From assembly GCA_963974715.1 (NCBI GenBank), contig CAXBDK010000009.1, positions 124,001-188,000 of the forward strand: a DNA stretch of 64,000 bases. Reading direction: 5' to 3'. Shown here piece after piece: positions 1 through 8,686 of this stretch. Source of the stretch: Sediminicola sp963974715. GTDB taxonomy: Bacteria; Bacteroidota; Bacteroidia; Flavobacteriales; Flavobacteriaceae. The position numbers and the translations under genes were made by a program. How positions within the stretch are numbered: the first letter of the stretch is position 1; each line of letters opens with the position of its first letter. The notes under the pieces were generated by a model that was given only the letters and a program-made list of their open reading frames with translations, searched no databases and was not told the DNA's origin.

Positions 1-1
1 T

Positions 2-52
2 AGAACTCATTTTCGCTTCAATGAAAATAGTTTGAAGGAGTTCATAGGGTAA
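2..52 (+). CDS. C-terminal tail of an unidentified gene (partial)
   Basis: Frame 2 is open from the window edge to a TAA at 50-52 and encodes RTHFRFNENSLKEFIG. It may be the last residues of a gene that begins outside the window. Sixteen codons are too few to name a family, and an open frame this short can occur by chance. Confidence 0.3.
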   Translation, partial: RTHFRFNENSLKEFIG

Positions 53-144
53 TTGTTCCTTATGTAACAGTGGAGCAATGTTTTAATTTGAAGATCGGTT
101 GATCTAAAAATTGGTTTTAGAAGAAAAAGGGGATATAGCACCCG

Positions 145-393
145 TCAAAACCGGGAAAATAAGCTTTCCTCCGCCTGTCGGGCTGCCTCTAGGGTCGGCA
201 TCGACATGAGAAGCCCCTCTTGCATTCTCGTACGAGTGATAAAAGTTGTGTTCGGATTACGGGACTGGAAATCATATTCCGTTGAATTGTCTTTACCGTT
301 AAAAATTCCCGAAGTTTTGGAAAAAAAATAAATGACCACTAACCCGAAATCATGTACGCCATCCTGATCCTGTTCTAGGTCCGAATCTTCCAT
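145..393 (-). other. Doubtful small ORF overlapping an intergenic repeat
   Basis: This 82-codon minus-strand frame starts with an acidic stretch (EDSDLEQDQDG) and ends in MSMPTLEAARQAEE. The end is simply the translation of the repeat unit at 179-210. No signal peptide, domain or convincing upstream promoter is seen. It may be a remnant or a chance ORF across the repeat. The remainder of 53-636 holds a second repeat copy and a terminator for the efflux operon. Confidence 0.2.
179..210. repeat. Hairpin-containing intergenic repeat, copy 1
   Basis: The core GTCGGCATCGAC at 194-205 forms a small hairpin (GTCG/CGAC). It is preceded by GGCTGCCTCTAGG and followed by an A/G-rich segment. A related copy lies at 551-580, in the same orientation and about 370 bases away. 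Confidence 0.5.
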
Positions 394-496
394 TATAGGT
401 TAAAACTACAATTCTTCCTATTTAGGCAAAGACAATCTTTGAACACACACAGCAATTGTTCTTGATCCCATAAACTTCTCGCTATAATAATCCAAA

Positions 497-530
497 ATAA
501 AAAAACCCTAGGATCGCTCCAAGGGTTTAA
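497..530 (-). terminator. Terminator of the efflux operon
   Basis: The arms AAACCCT (503-509) and AGGGTTT (522-528) form a stem. Read on the minus strand, it is followed by a T-rich run (complement of the A-run at 496-505). It lies about 105 bases past the stop of the outer-membrane channel gene, as expected for the end of the minus-strand operon. Confidence 0.65.
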
Positions 531-550
531 TTAAAATCGTGGTCCTACCT

Positions 551-580
551 AGGCTGCTGACTCCAAGGTCGGCATCGACC
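551..580. repeat. Hairpin-containing intergenic repeat, copy 2
   Basis: GGTCGGCATCGACC at 567-580 is a perfect hairpin (GGTCG/CGACC) preceded by GGCTGCTGACTCCAA. It matches copy 1 at 179-210 over the hairpin and the flanking GGCTGC box. It sits between the terminator and the end of the channel gene. Confidence 0.5.
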
Positions 581-636
581 AAAAAAGTCCCGCTTAAAAT
601 GGAAAACTTTTTTTGATCAACTTTTGTTTAAAGTCA

Positions 637-2052
637 TTAGTTCCATCCTCCTCCCAGCGATCTATAAAGATCTACGGAAGCCGTTAACTGGGACATTTTT
701 AGAACGGCCAGGTCCAGTTCGCTCTGAAGCAGGTTTTCCTGTGCGGTAATGACCTCCAAATAGGTAGCCATGCCATTTTTAAAGAGCATATCCGCATTGT
801 TGATGGCCACTTTAAGGGTCTCCACCCTTTCGTTCGCCACCAACTGCTGTTCCTCCAACTTTTCCACTTTGATCAGTGCATCCGATACTTCGCCCACGGC
901 CACGAGGACCGATTGCCTAAAATCCAGCACTGCCTTTTCCCTTTCCACTTCCGAAATTTTGTATTGGGACCTCAACTGTTGTCCCTGTAGCAGGGGCTGT
1001 GTTAAGCTGCCGGCCACCGTTCCGAAGAGGGAAGCGGGAATATTGAACCAATTGCTGCTTTTAAAGGAGTTCACGCCCCCCGTTGCGGTTATGTTCAGTG
1101 CCGGGTACATTGATGCCTTTGCGATACCAACTTCCGCATTGGATATCCGCAGCCCCAGTTCGGCGCTTTTAACATCCGGCCGTTGGGATAACAATTGGGA
1201 TGGGATGCCGACCTGCAAAGGTTCCGGCAAGGACACAAGCTCCAGGGGAATTCCCCTTTCCTTGGCAGCGGGAAAACTTCCGGTAAGCACGCTCAGTGCA
1301 TTTTCCTGGACCGCGATCTGTTGTTCCACCAGCGGAATAAGCTCCGCGGCCCTTAAGCGCTGTACTTTTGCCTGTTGCTGTGCCAGGGAGGTAACCTGTC
1401 CCGCACCGTATTGCATGTCTATCACGAACAGGGTGCTATCGCTGAGCACCAGGTTCCTTTTGGCAATTTCCAATTGCGCATCCAACATCAACAGGTTGTA
1501 ATATCCTTTGGCAACATTGGCCACCACCAAGGTCTGCAATGCCTTTTTTGCCTCTCCTGTCTGAAGGTAACGGGCCAATGCACCTTTCTTACGGTTCCTG
1601 ATCTTGCCCCATAGATCCGCTTCCCAGGACAACTGTGCCATGGCATTGTAATCCTCTATATGGTTCTGCCCCAAAAAACTGCTGGAGCTGAGTCCGTTAA
1701 GACTGTTGTCCGATGGGTTGTTGCTCTGTGCGCCAACTTGCAGTCCCAATTGGGGTATATTGCCCCATTTTGCCTGTTTTAACTGCCATTGCGCAGCTTC
1801 AATGTTCCGCTCCGCTACCAAAAGATCGTTGTTCTTGGTTAGGGCACTGTCTATCAGCTTTTGCAGTACCGCATCCGAAAAAAAGCTTTTCCAATCCAAT
1901 TGGGCCACTTGGGAAGAATCTTCCGCTGTGGCCTCCCTGTACGTTTCAGGGAAGGCATCTTCTGGAACCTCCAGGTCCCTGCTCACCTTACAGGAGCTGA
2001 CCAATAGGGCGACCATGGTAATGGCCGCCAATAAAATATAGTGTCTTTTCAT
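637..2052 (-). CDS. Outer-membrane efflux channel, TolC/OprM (NodT) family lipoprotein
   Basis: A 471-residue outer-membrane channel of a tripartite efflux pump. The N-terminus MKRHYILLAAITMVALLVSS ends at a lipobox cysteine (SSC, residue 21). Two long helical OEP repeats follow, with typical phrases such as LSWEADLWGKIRNRKK and LLSQRPDVKSAE. Length is normal for the NodT/OprM branch. It is the last gene of a minus-strand operon, 38 bases after the RND pump gene, and a terminator lies at 497-530. By family it would trimerise and open the outer membrane to the pump-adaptor complex; the substrate cannot be read from sequence. Confidence 0.95.
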   Translation of the reverse strand: MKRHYILLAAITMVALLVSSCKVSRDLEVPEDAFPETYREATAEDSSQVAQLDWKSFFSDAVLQKLIDSALTKNNDLLVAERNIEAAQWQLKQAKWGNIPQLGLQVGAQSNNPSDNSLNGLSSSSFLGQNHIEDYNAMAQLSWEADLWGKIRNRKKGALARYLQTGEAKKALQTLVVANVAKGYYNLLMLDAQLEIAKRNLVLSDSTLFVIDMQYGAGQVTSLAQQQAKVQRLRAAELIPLVEQQIAVQENALSVLTGSFPAAKERGIPLELVSLPEPLQVGIPSQLLSQRPDVKSAELGLRISNAEVGIAKASMYPALNITATGGVNSFKSSNWFNIPASLFGTVAGSLTQPLLQGQQLRSQYKISEVEREKAVLDFRQSVLVAVGEVSDALIKVEKLEEQQLVANERVETLKVAINNADMLFKNGMATYLEVITAQENLLQSELDLAVLKMSQLTASVDLYRSLGGGWN

Positions 2053-2090
2053 GTTTTCTAATTTAGAATTGATAATCGGGTACGGCGTCC

Positions 2091-5000
2091 TTAGACCACT
2101 GCCCCTTCCATTGCCGGTACGGTGTTTTCCTTTCGGGAAACCTTTTCCTGAAGGAACTGGAAGACCACGAACAGCACGGGAATCACAAAGAGTCCCAGGA
2201 CCACGCCAGACAACATTCCCCCTACGGCTCCAATACTTATGGAGTGGTTCCCCATAGCGGAAGGCCCTGTGGCAATGGTCATGGGTATCAGACCCACTAT
2301 AAATGCCAGGGAGGTCATTATAATGGGACGTAGCCTCAATCGGGCGGCTTCCAGGGCGGCATCCACCAATGATTTTCCATTGCGGCGCCTTTGTGCCGCA
2401 AATTCCACGATCAAGATGGCGTTCTTTGCCAATAGCCCTATGAGCATCACCAGGGCCACCTGTACATAAATGTTGTTTTCTATGCCCGTGATCCCGATCG
2501 CCAAGAACACCCCAAAGATTCCGGTGGGAATGGAAAGGATGACCGCCAAGGGAAGGATATAGCTTTCGTACTGGGCCGCCAACAGGAAGTAGATGAACAG
2601 AAGGGACAGGATAAAAATTACCGCCGATTGCCCACCAGATCCGATCTCTTCCTTCGTCATACCCGTAAATTCAAAGGCATACCCACTGGGCAGATGTTTC
2701 TCCGCAACTTCCCTTACCGCCTGTATGGCATCGCCCGAGCTGTAACCCGGTCCGGCCATGGCATTTACCCCAATGGAGTTGAAAAGGTTGTAACGTGAAG
2801 CACTTTCGGGGCCATAGACCCGTTCCAAACTCACCAAGGTGGTAATGGGGACCCTTTCGCCCCTTTGGTTCTTCACATATATGCCGTTCATAGAGGCGAT
2901 ATTGGCCCTTGAATCCTTATCGGCCTGTACCATTACCCTATAGTACTTCCCAAAACGGTTGAAGTCGGATGCCTGGGTACTTCCAAAATACGCCTGCATG
3001 GTCTGGAGGATGTCTTGTACGTTTACCTGCAACTGCGCCGCTTTCACCTCATCCACCTTTAGGTCGTATTGCGGATAGTCCGATTTAAAGGAGGTAAAGG
3101 CGATGGCTATTTCCTCCCTTTTCATCAGTTCGCCTATAAAGTTGGAGCCAATGCCACTGAACTTTTGGAGGTCTCCCCCGGTCTTGTCCTGAAGTACGAT
3201 ATCCAAGCCGTCCACGTTGCTGAAACCCGGTACGGTAGGAAAGGTGAACACAAAGAAACTGGCCCCCTTTATGGCCGCCAATTTTTGGTTCACCAATCCC
3301 ATAATGGCGTTTATATCGGCCACTTCGCCCCGTTCCTTGGTAGGTTTCAGCAATACGAAGGCAACGCCCGAAGAGGGACTGGAAGATTGGGTAAGGATGT
3401 TGAAACCTGACAGTCCCATCAACGTCTCCTTGGCCGCAAGATCGTCCAAGATCACCTCCGCTTCTTCCATGACCTCTTTGGTACGGTCCAAGGATGCCCC
3501 GGCGGGCATGGAAAGGGAAATGGCGATAAAACCTTGGTCCTCCGAAGGGATAAAACCTGTGGGGGTCCTGTTCACCATGATGATGGTGACCACCAGTACA
3601 ACCGCAAGTCCGCCCAATGCCACCCATTTTCTGGCGGTCAGGAACCGTAGGCTCTTGATATAATTATTGGTCAGTTTATCGAAACCTGAATTGAACCCGA
3701 TAAAGAATTTTTCCTTAAAGGATCTTTTCTTGGCAACGCCTTCCGTTCCATGGTGCTTGTCCTTTAGGAAAAGTGCTGCCAGGGCGGGACTTAAGGTAAG
3801 GGCGTTCACGGCCGAGATCACAATGGCTATGGCCAGCGTAAAGGCAAACTGCCTGTAAAATACCCCAGTGGAACCTTCCATAAACCCAACGGGCAGGAAT
3901 ACCGCTGCCATGACCAAGGTAATGGATATAATGGCCCCCGTAATTTCGCCCATGGCCGAGGTAGTGGCCTCCTTGGGGGAAAGGTGCTCATCTTCCATCT
4001 TGGCGTGTACGGCCTCCACCACCACAATGGCATCGTCCACAACGATCCCGATGGCAAGTACCAAGGCGAACAGCGTAAGCAAGTTGATCGAAAATCCGAA
4101 GAGCGTCATAAAAAAGAAGGTTCCCAATATGGCCACCGGCACCGCAATGGCCGGGATGAGGGTGGACCTAAAATCCTGAAGGAAAAGAAATACCACTATG
4201 AACACCAGTATAAAGGCCTCTATCAAGGTGGTCTTTACCTGTGAAATGGATTGGTCCAGGGCATCCTTGGTATTGTACAAGATCAGGTATTCCACATCCT
4301 TGGGAAAATCGGCCGAGGCCTTTTCCATCAGTTCTGCTATGGCAATCTGTATCTCGTTGGCATTGGATCCCGCCAATTGGAAGGAAGCGATGTTTACCCC
4401 CGGTTTTCCATTTACCCTAGTGTAATTGCCATAGGTATAGGCGCCCAATTCCACTTTGGCAAGATCTTTTAGTCGAAGTACCGATCCATCCTCATTGGCA
4501 CGAACGATAATATTTTCATACTGTGCGGGCTCCTTTAACTTCCCCCCATATTTAATGACATATTCGAAGGATTCGGTACTGCTTTCGCCAAACTTTCCTG
4601 GAGCGGCCTCCAAGTTTTTGTCCTGAATGGCGGCTATCACCTCTGCCGGTGTAATATTGTAGGAAGCCATTTGATTGGGATCCATCCATATCCTCATGGA
4701 ATAGTCCTTGCTACCCCCGAAGATCAACGATTGGCCCACCCCGGGAATCCTCTTTATTTCGGGGATGATGTTGATCTGGGCGTAGTTGGCCAAAAAGGTC
4801 TGGTCGTAGGTAGTGGAATCCTCAGAAAACAGGTCGACCACCATCAATAGGCTGTTCTGTTGTTTGGAGGTGGTGATCCCCGCCTGTACCACCTCAGCGG
4901 GAAGCTGACTGGTAGCTTGGGCCACCCTGTTCTGCACGTTCACTGCCGCCTGGTCCGGATCGGTGCCCAGTTTAAAGTAAACGGTGATGGCCAAGGAACC

Positions 5001-5255
5001 GTCGTTACTGGCGGTAGAGCTCATATAGCTCATGTTTTCCACCCCGTTAATCGATTCTTCAAGGGAAGGGGCCACCGATCGAAGCACCGTTTCGGCATTG
5101 GCACCGGGATACACCGCGGTCACCAGTACGGCCGGGGGGGCTATATCGGGAAATTGTTGGAGGGGGAGTTTGGAAAGGCCCAAAACCCCCAAGATTACGA
5201 GTAGGATAGAAATTACCGTTGCCAGTACAGGTCTATCGATAAATTTTTTGAACAT
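2091..5255 (-). CDS. RND-family multidrug efflux pump, AcrB/HAE1 type
   Basis: A 1,054-residue inner-membrane proton/drug antiporter of full AcrB length. The start MFKKFIDRPVLATVISILLV is typical for the family. The proton-relay residues are present: GIVVDDAIVVVE (the DD pair of TM4) and LLAKNAILIVEFA (the TM10 lysine region). Two large periplasmic loops lie between TM1-2 and TM7-8, with the docking and porter segments of HAE1 pumps. It lies between the adaptor (31 bases upstream) and the channel (38 bases downstream), forming a complete tripartite system. Substrates are probably hydrophobic or amphiphilic compounds, by family only. Confidence 0.97.
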   Translation of the reverse strand: MFKKFIDRPVLATVISILLVILGVLGLSKLPLQQFPDIAPPAVLVTAVYPGANAETVLRSVAPSLEESINGVENMSYMSSTASNDGSLAITVYFKLGTDPDQAAVNVQNRVAQATSQLPAEVVQAGITTSKQQNSLLMVVDLFSEDSTTYDQTFLANYAQINIIPEIKRIPGVGQSLIFGGSKDYSMRIWMDPNQMASYNITPAEVIAAIQDKNLEAAPGKFGESSTESFEYVIKYGGKLKEPAQYENIIVRANEDGSVLRLKDLAKVELGAYTYGNYTRVNGKPGVNIASFQLAGSNANEIQIAIAELMEKASADFPKDVEYLILYNTKDALDQSISQVKTTLIEAFILVFIVVFLFLQDFRSTLIPAIAVPVAILGTFFFMTLFGFSINLLTLFALVLAIGIVVDDAIVVVEAVHAKMEDEHLSPKEATTSAMGEITGAIISITLVMAAVFLPVGFMEGSTGVFYRQFAFTLAIAIVISAVNALTLSPALAALFLKDKHHGTEGVAKKRSFKEKFFIGFNSGFDKLTNNYIKSLRFLTARKWVALGGLAVVLVVTIIMVNRTPTGFIPSEDQGFIAISLSMPAGASLDRTKEVMEEAEVILDDLAAKETLMGLSGFNILTQSSSPSSGVAFVLLKPTKERGEVADINAIMGLVNQKLAAIKGASFFVFTFPTVPGFSNVDGLDIVLQDKTGGDLQKFSGIGSNFIGELMKREEIAIAFTSFKSDYPQYDLKVDEVKAAQLQVNVQDILQTMQAYFGSTQASDFNRFGKYYRVMVQADKDSRANIASMNGIYVKNQRGERVPITTLVSLERVYGPESASRYNLFNSIGVNAMAGPGYSSGDAIQAVREVAEKHLPSGYAFEFTGMTKEEIGSGGQSAVIFILSLLFIYFLLAAQYESYILPLAVILSIPTGIFGVFLAIGITGIENNIYVQVALVMLIGLLAKNAILIVEFAAQRRRNGKSLVDAALEAARLRLRPIIMTSLAFIVGLIPMTIATGPSAMGNHSISIGAVGGMLSGVVLGLFVIPVLFVVFQFLQEKVSRKENTVPAMEGAVV

Positions 5256-5286
5256 TGTATACTTTTATTGAATTGCTGTTTGTAGT

Positions 5287-6420
5287 TTAATTTTTGACCA
5301 GATCGGCTTTCATTTTTTCGGGTGCAACCAACGCCCCGTCCTGCAGGTATTCAAAGCCCTTATAAACGATCCTGTCGCCCGATTTCACGCCAGCGCCCAC
5401 CAGATAGTCGGTACCGCTTTTTCCGATGACGTTGATCGGCCTTTTGTTGACCTTATTGTCCTTGTCCAGTGCAAAGACGAAAATTTTGTCCTGTACTTCC
5501 ATGGTGGCTTCCTGTGGGATCAACAGTGTATTTTCATGGGCGACCCCTAAGCTTACCCTGCCCGTATTGCCCGATCTCAATAATCCCTTTGGATTGGGGA
5601 AGGTGGCACGTACGGTGATGGCACCGGTGGTTTTGTCGAATTGGCCGGATACCATATCTATGTTTCCCCTTTCCGCATACGGACTGTTATCGGCCAGCAA
5701 AAGGGAAACCGGGGGAAATGCTGTGTTCCCTTCTTCAATTGACTTGTCGGGATATTGGGATTTAAAGCCGATAAAATCGGTTTCTCCCAGCGAAAAATAT
5801 ACATGGACCTCCCGGACGTCCGAAAGAAAGGTAAGGGGTTCCACATCGGAAGGGGAAACCAAACTTCCCTGTTTTTTGGGCAAGCGTCCGATATAGCCAT
5901 CCACAGGTGCCTTGATAAGGGTATATCCCAAGTTAATATTGGCGGTACCCACCATGGCCTTTGCCTGGGCCACATTGGACTCGGCAATCGTAAGGGAAGC
6001 CTGTGCCGATTTTAACTGGTAATCTGAAACTATCTTGCTGGCCACCAAAGGCGTAAATTTCTCTACTTCCAATTGTGCATTGATCAAGGTCGCCTCGGCA
6101 CCATGTAGGTTGGCAAGGGCATTGTTCAGTTGTTCACGGTAGGGCTGTTCGTTGATCTTGAACAAAGGCTGCCCTTTGGTGACGTAGGCCCCTTCATCCA
6201 CATACAGTTTCTCCAAATTACCGCCAACTTGGGGGCGGATCTCTATATCCACTGCTCCTTCAATGGTGGCGGGATATTCCGAAGTGGTAGTGGCCGTCCC
6301 GTTGTGGATGCTCATCACGGGAAGGGGTACGGCGGTCTGTGCAGCTGCACCTTCCTGTGGTTTGTCACCACAGGAATAAAGTATGGTCGAGGCCGCAAGG
6401 GCCAGTAATAGTGTTCTCAT
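5287..6420 (-). CDS. Efflux periplasmic adaptor (membrane fusion protein), lipoprotein
   Basis: The adaptor of the tripartite pump, 377 residues from the chosen start. The frame is open to 6492, but ATG at 6420 gives a clean lipoprotein signal (MRTLLLALAASTILYSCGDK), so that start is preferred. Visible parts are the first lipoyl half (VDIEIRPQVGGNLEKLYVDEG), a helical hairpin, the second half (YTLIKAPVDGYIGRLPKKQG), then beta-barrel and membrane-proximal domains. It is the first gene of the operon. The 300-base upstream spacer carries palindromes that may bind the TetR regulator encoded at 6723-7313. Confidence 0.95.
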   Translation of the reverse strand: MRTLLLALAASTILYSCGDKPQEGAAAQTAVPLPVMSIHNGTATTTSEYPATIEGAVDIEIRPQVGGNLEKLYVDEGAYVTKGQPLFKINEQPYREQLNNALANLHGAEATLINAQLEVEKFTPLVASKIVSDYQLKSAQASLTIAESNVAQAKAMVGTANINLGYTLIKAPVDGYIGRLPKKQGSLVSPSDVEPLTFLSDVREVHVYFSLGETDFIGFKSQYPDKSIEEGNTAFPPVSLLLADNSPYAERGNIDMVSGQFDKTTGAITVRATFPNPKGLLRSGNTGRVSLGVAHENTLLIPQEATMEVQDKIFVFALDKDNKVNKRPINVIGKSGTDYLVGAGVKSGDRIVYKGFEYLQDGALVAPEKMKADLVKN

Positions 6421-6517
6421 AAGGTTGTTGTTTTTATAGTTGTGAAAATGCGTTCCAAAATGTTCGATAAAATTTTTAGGTATGTAAAACATGATGTAAT
6501 TATTGTATTTCTATTTA

Positions 6518-6532
6518 TTGACTGTTTAGTCG
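6518..6532. promoter_or_regulatory. Palindrome upstream of the efflux operon
   Basis: GACT-GTTT-AGTC (6520-6531) is a short perfect inverted repeat about 100 bases upstream of the adaptor start. Motifs of this kind are common TetR-family operators. It does not match the motif in front of the adjacent TetR gene, so the protein that binds it is uncertain. Confidence 0.4.
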
Positions 6533-6634
6533 TTCTTGATTTATTCTTCGATATCGTGGGCCGTTCTATGGCATTATAGTGATTGCCTAAGGCCCGGGTT
6601 TTCTACATTAGCTTCATTTTTGTATGTTTAATAA

Positions 6635-6649
6635 TTTAACACCGTTAAG
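6635..6649. promoter_or_regulatory. TetR operator copy in the efflux upstream region
   Basis: TTTAACACCGTTAAG is one base from the perfect palindrome TTTAACACCGTTAAA found in the TetR promoter at 7332-7346. A weaker copy (TTATCACCGTTAGA) lies at 6691-6704. Shared motifs before the regulator and the pump operon suggest one regulon. Confidence 0.6.
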
Positions 6650-6722
6650 TAATTGATAAAAATCATCCCGTTATTTTATGGTTAAATCATTTATCACCGT
6701 TAGATATTATTTAAAAAAAATA

Positions 6723-7313
6723 TTAGAGCGATAAGGTGATGCCCGTAATGGCATCCTTCAAAATTTGTTGGTTGATCTCGTCGCTCAGTCCGCTCCCCAC
6801 CAGATTGATCGAAATAAGCCCGTGGACCACCGAATAATAGGTATAGTACTTCTGACAAAGGATGTCCTCATCCTTTCCCTTATCTTTCATCAATGTTTTC
6901 ATAAGGGGGGTAAAAAGTTTATAAGGTGTCTCCTCTTCCGGACAAAGTCCCATTTGACAAGTGGTCATTTCCACTCCGAACATCAATTGGTACGTCTCTT
7001 TATTGGAAAAGGCAAATTTCCAGTAGGCCAACCACATGGCTTCAAGCTGTTGGGCCGGATCCGTGGAAGAGTCCTTCGCCTTGATCAACTCTTTGTTCAG
7101 AAGTCGGTACCCCTGTATGGTCAATTCCTTTAAAATGGCCTCCTTATTATCAAAATATTCATAAATGATGGGGGCCGTATATTCTATGGCATCCGCAATT
7201 TTTCGCAGGCTCAGTCCTTGCCAACCATCTTCCTTCACAATCTGGCATGCGGCACTAAGGATGTTGCTCCTGGTCTCTTCCTTTTGTCTAAGAATCCTAT
7301 CTTTGCTGCCCAT
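6723..7313 (-). CDS. TetR/AcrR-family repressor of the efflux operon
   Basis: A 196-residue one-component regulator. The N-terminal helix-turn-helix is clear: RSNILSAACQIVKEDGWQGL, then LRKIADAIEYTAPIIYEYF with the family's YxYF-type end at about residue 55. The C-terminal ligand domain resembles the WHG-type TetR_C domain. It lies directly upstream of, and collinear with, the efflux operon. The palindrome TTTAACACCGTTAAA overlaps its own predicted transcription start and recurs before the pump genes. Autorepression and control of the pump is the natural reading; the inducer is unknown. Confidence 0.92.
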   Translation of the reverse strand: MGSKDRILRQKEETRSNILSAACQIVKEDGWQGLSLRKIADAIEYTAPIIYEYFDNKEAILKELTIQGYRLLNKELIKAKDSSTDPAQQLEAMWLAYWKFAFSNKETYQLMFGVEMTTCQMGLCPEEETPYKLFTPLMKTLMKDKGKDEDILCQKYYTYYSVVHGLISINLVGSGLSDEINQQILKDAITGITLSL

Positions 7314-7331
7314 AATCCGAATATTAAACTA

Positions 7332-7379
7332 TTTAACACCGTTAAACAAAGATAATACCGTTTAGTGGAGCTGTGCAAA
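7332..7379 (-). promoter_or_regulatory. Promoter and operator of the efflux TetR gene
   Basis: On the minus strand, TTTG (7376-7379), 21 bases, then TATCTTTG (7347-7354) matches the Bacteroidota -33/-7 pattern. The perfect palindrome TTTAAC-ACC-GTTAAA (7332-7346) lies just downstream, over the expected transcription start. A protein bound there would block initiation. The rest of the 350-base divergent gap up to 7663 shows no further feature. Confidence 0.65.
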
Positions 7380-7663
7380 TTTACGATCGAATTTTTCTAT
7401 AGTGTTATAACAATAGTATTTCCGATTTTATATTGTCCCATGAATGGTCCCACCATTTTAATGGGCTCCAAGTATTGTCCTTTTGCATCCGGCTCTCATC
7501 TGTTTATCGCTGCGGAGCACTATTCGGCTCAAAAAACCTTCATATATCGATGGCTCCCAAACCTTTTTTGGCCTGATAATTGTTTTTTACCGATCTACTG
7601 TTTAAAATAAAAAATGCCACGGAAAGGTAATCGAACTTGACAACTAATTACTTATTTTAGTGA

Positions 7664-8596
7664 ATGGCTTTTAAGGATGTCAATGTAAAAGATTTACATG
7701 AATTATATGGGACCATGGGACTTCCACTAGATCATGTGGACCCCTCCTCAGGTTTTACCGTCCACTATTTACAGGAAACATTTAAGGAACTACCCTATAG
7801 ATCCATTCCTTTTCGTCCTAATTATTTCAGTTTTCTATTTATAAAAAATGCTTTTGGCAGCTATACAATAGATGACAAAAATTTTGAAGTGGCACCTAAT
7901 ACCGTTTACTTCACCAACCCGGGCAATTATCGGATTTTTGAATGGCATCAAATTAAGGATACCTGTTTGATTACCTTTAACGAGGGCTACTTAAAGGAAT
8001 ATGTACATGCCAAAGTATATGATCATTTTCCGTTTCTACTTACCGAAACGGTAGAACCCAGAACCCTATCGGAAGACCAATTCCAAGCAATGGAAAGGCT
8101 CTATCACTTGATCCATAAAGAACAGATGGGGGATTCACCTTACAAAAATCGCATTATCGGAAGTTTAATGGTGGCCCTGCTCCTTAAAATAAAAGAGTAT
8201 TTCTTTCAGGATTACAACCCTATATACGAAGGAGACCGTAGTTCGGTGATCGTAAAGAACTTTAAAAGAAATTTGGAGCGGCATTTTAGGGAGCTTGCCA
8301 GTGGAAAAACGGAGCGTCAGCTTCGGGTACAGGACTATGCTGAAATGCAATCCCTACATGTAAACTATCTTTCCAGTGTGATCAGCAACAAGACAGGAAA
8401 ACCCATAACCAATTGGATTTCCGAAAAAACCATCACCGAGGCAAAAGTATTCTTGCAGAACGGGGAACTTAGTATCAAAGAGATCGCAAACCGTTTAGGT
8501 TTTCTTGAAGTTTCACATTTTAGCAACTATTTCAAAAAATATACTTTCATTAGCCCTGCTATCTATAGAAAACAGCACTTCAATAGGACATCTTAG
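7664..8596 (+). CDS. AraC-family transcriptional regulator
   Basis: A 310-residue regulator with an N-terminal cupin-like sensing half and a C-terminal double helix-turn-helix. The second HTH reads SIKEIANRLGFLEVSHFSNYFKKYTFISP, close to the AraC signature. It belongs to the branch common in flavobacteria beside oxidoreductase genes. It is followed, same strand, by an SDR, a DUF1097 membrane protein and a DoxX protein (8687-10326), its likely targets. The 90-base gap to the SDR contains possible promoter boxes, so the downstream genes may have their own start. Confidence 0.9.
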   Translation: MAFKDVNVKDLHELYGTMGLPLDHVDPSSGFTVHYLQETFKELPYRSIPFRPNYFSFLFIKNAFGSYTIDDKNFEVAPNTVYFTNPGNYRIFEWHQIKDTCLITFNEGYLKEYVHAKVYDHFPFLLTETVEPRTLSEDQFQAMERLYHLIHKEQMGDSPYKNRIIGSLMVALLLKIKEYFFQDYNPIYEGDRSSVIVKNFKRNLERHFRELASGKTERQLRVQDYAEMQSLHVNYLSSVISNKTGKPITNWISEKTITEAKVFLQNGELSIKEIANRLGFLEVSHFSNYFKKYTFISPAIYRKQHFNRTS

Positions 8597-8686
8597 ATAT
8601 TTGCAACTTTTGCGATGGTCCTTGTACCAATGGATTTGCAGATAGGTCGCAACTTTGTATTGTACAAATTAAAACAATATAAAGTC

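Noticed and set aside
770..1501. 243-codon plus-strand frame opposite the efflux channel gene
   Set aside because: It is an antisense shadow of a clear OEP gene, with no domain, signal peptide or promoter.
3085..3627. 180-codon frame inside the RND pump gene, same strand, other frame
   Set aside because: Overlaps the pump completely; the composition is a frame shadow (GGIGRTCGCTGG) and no family is recognisable.
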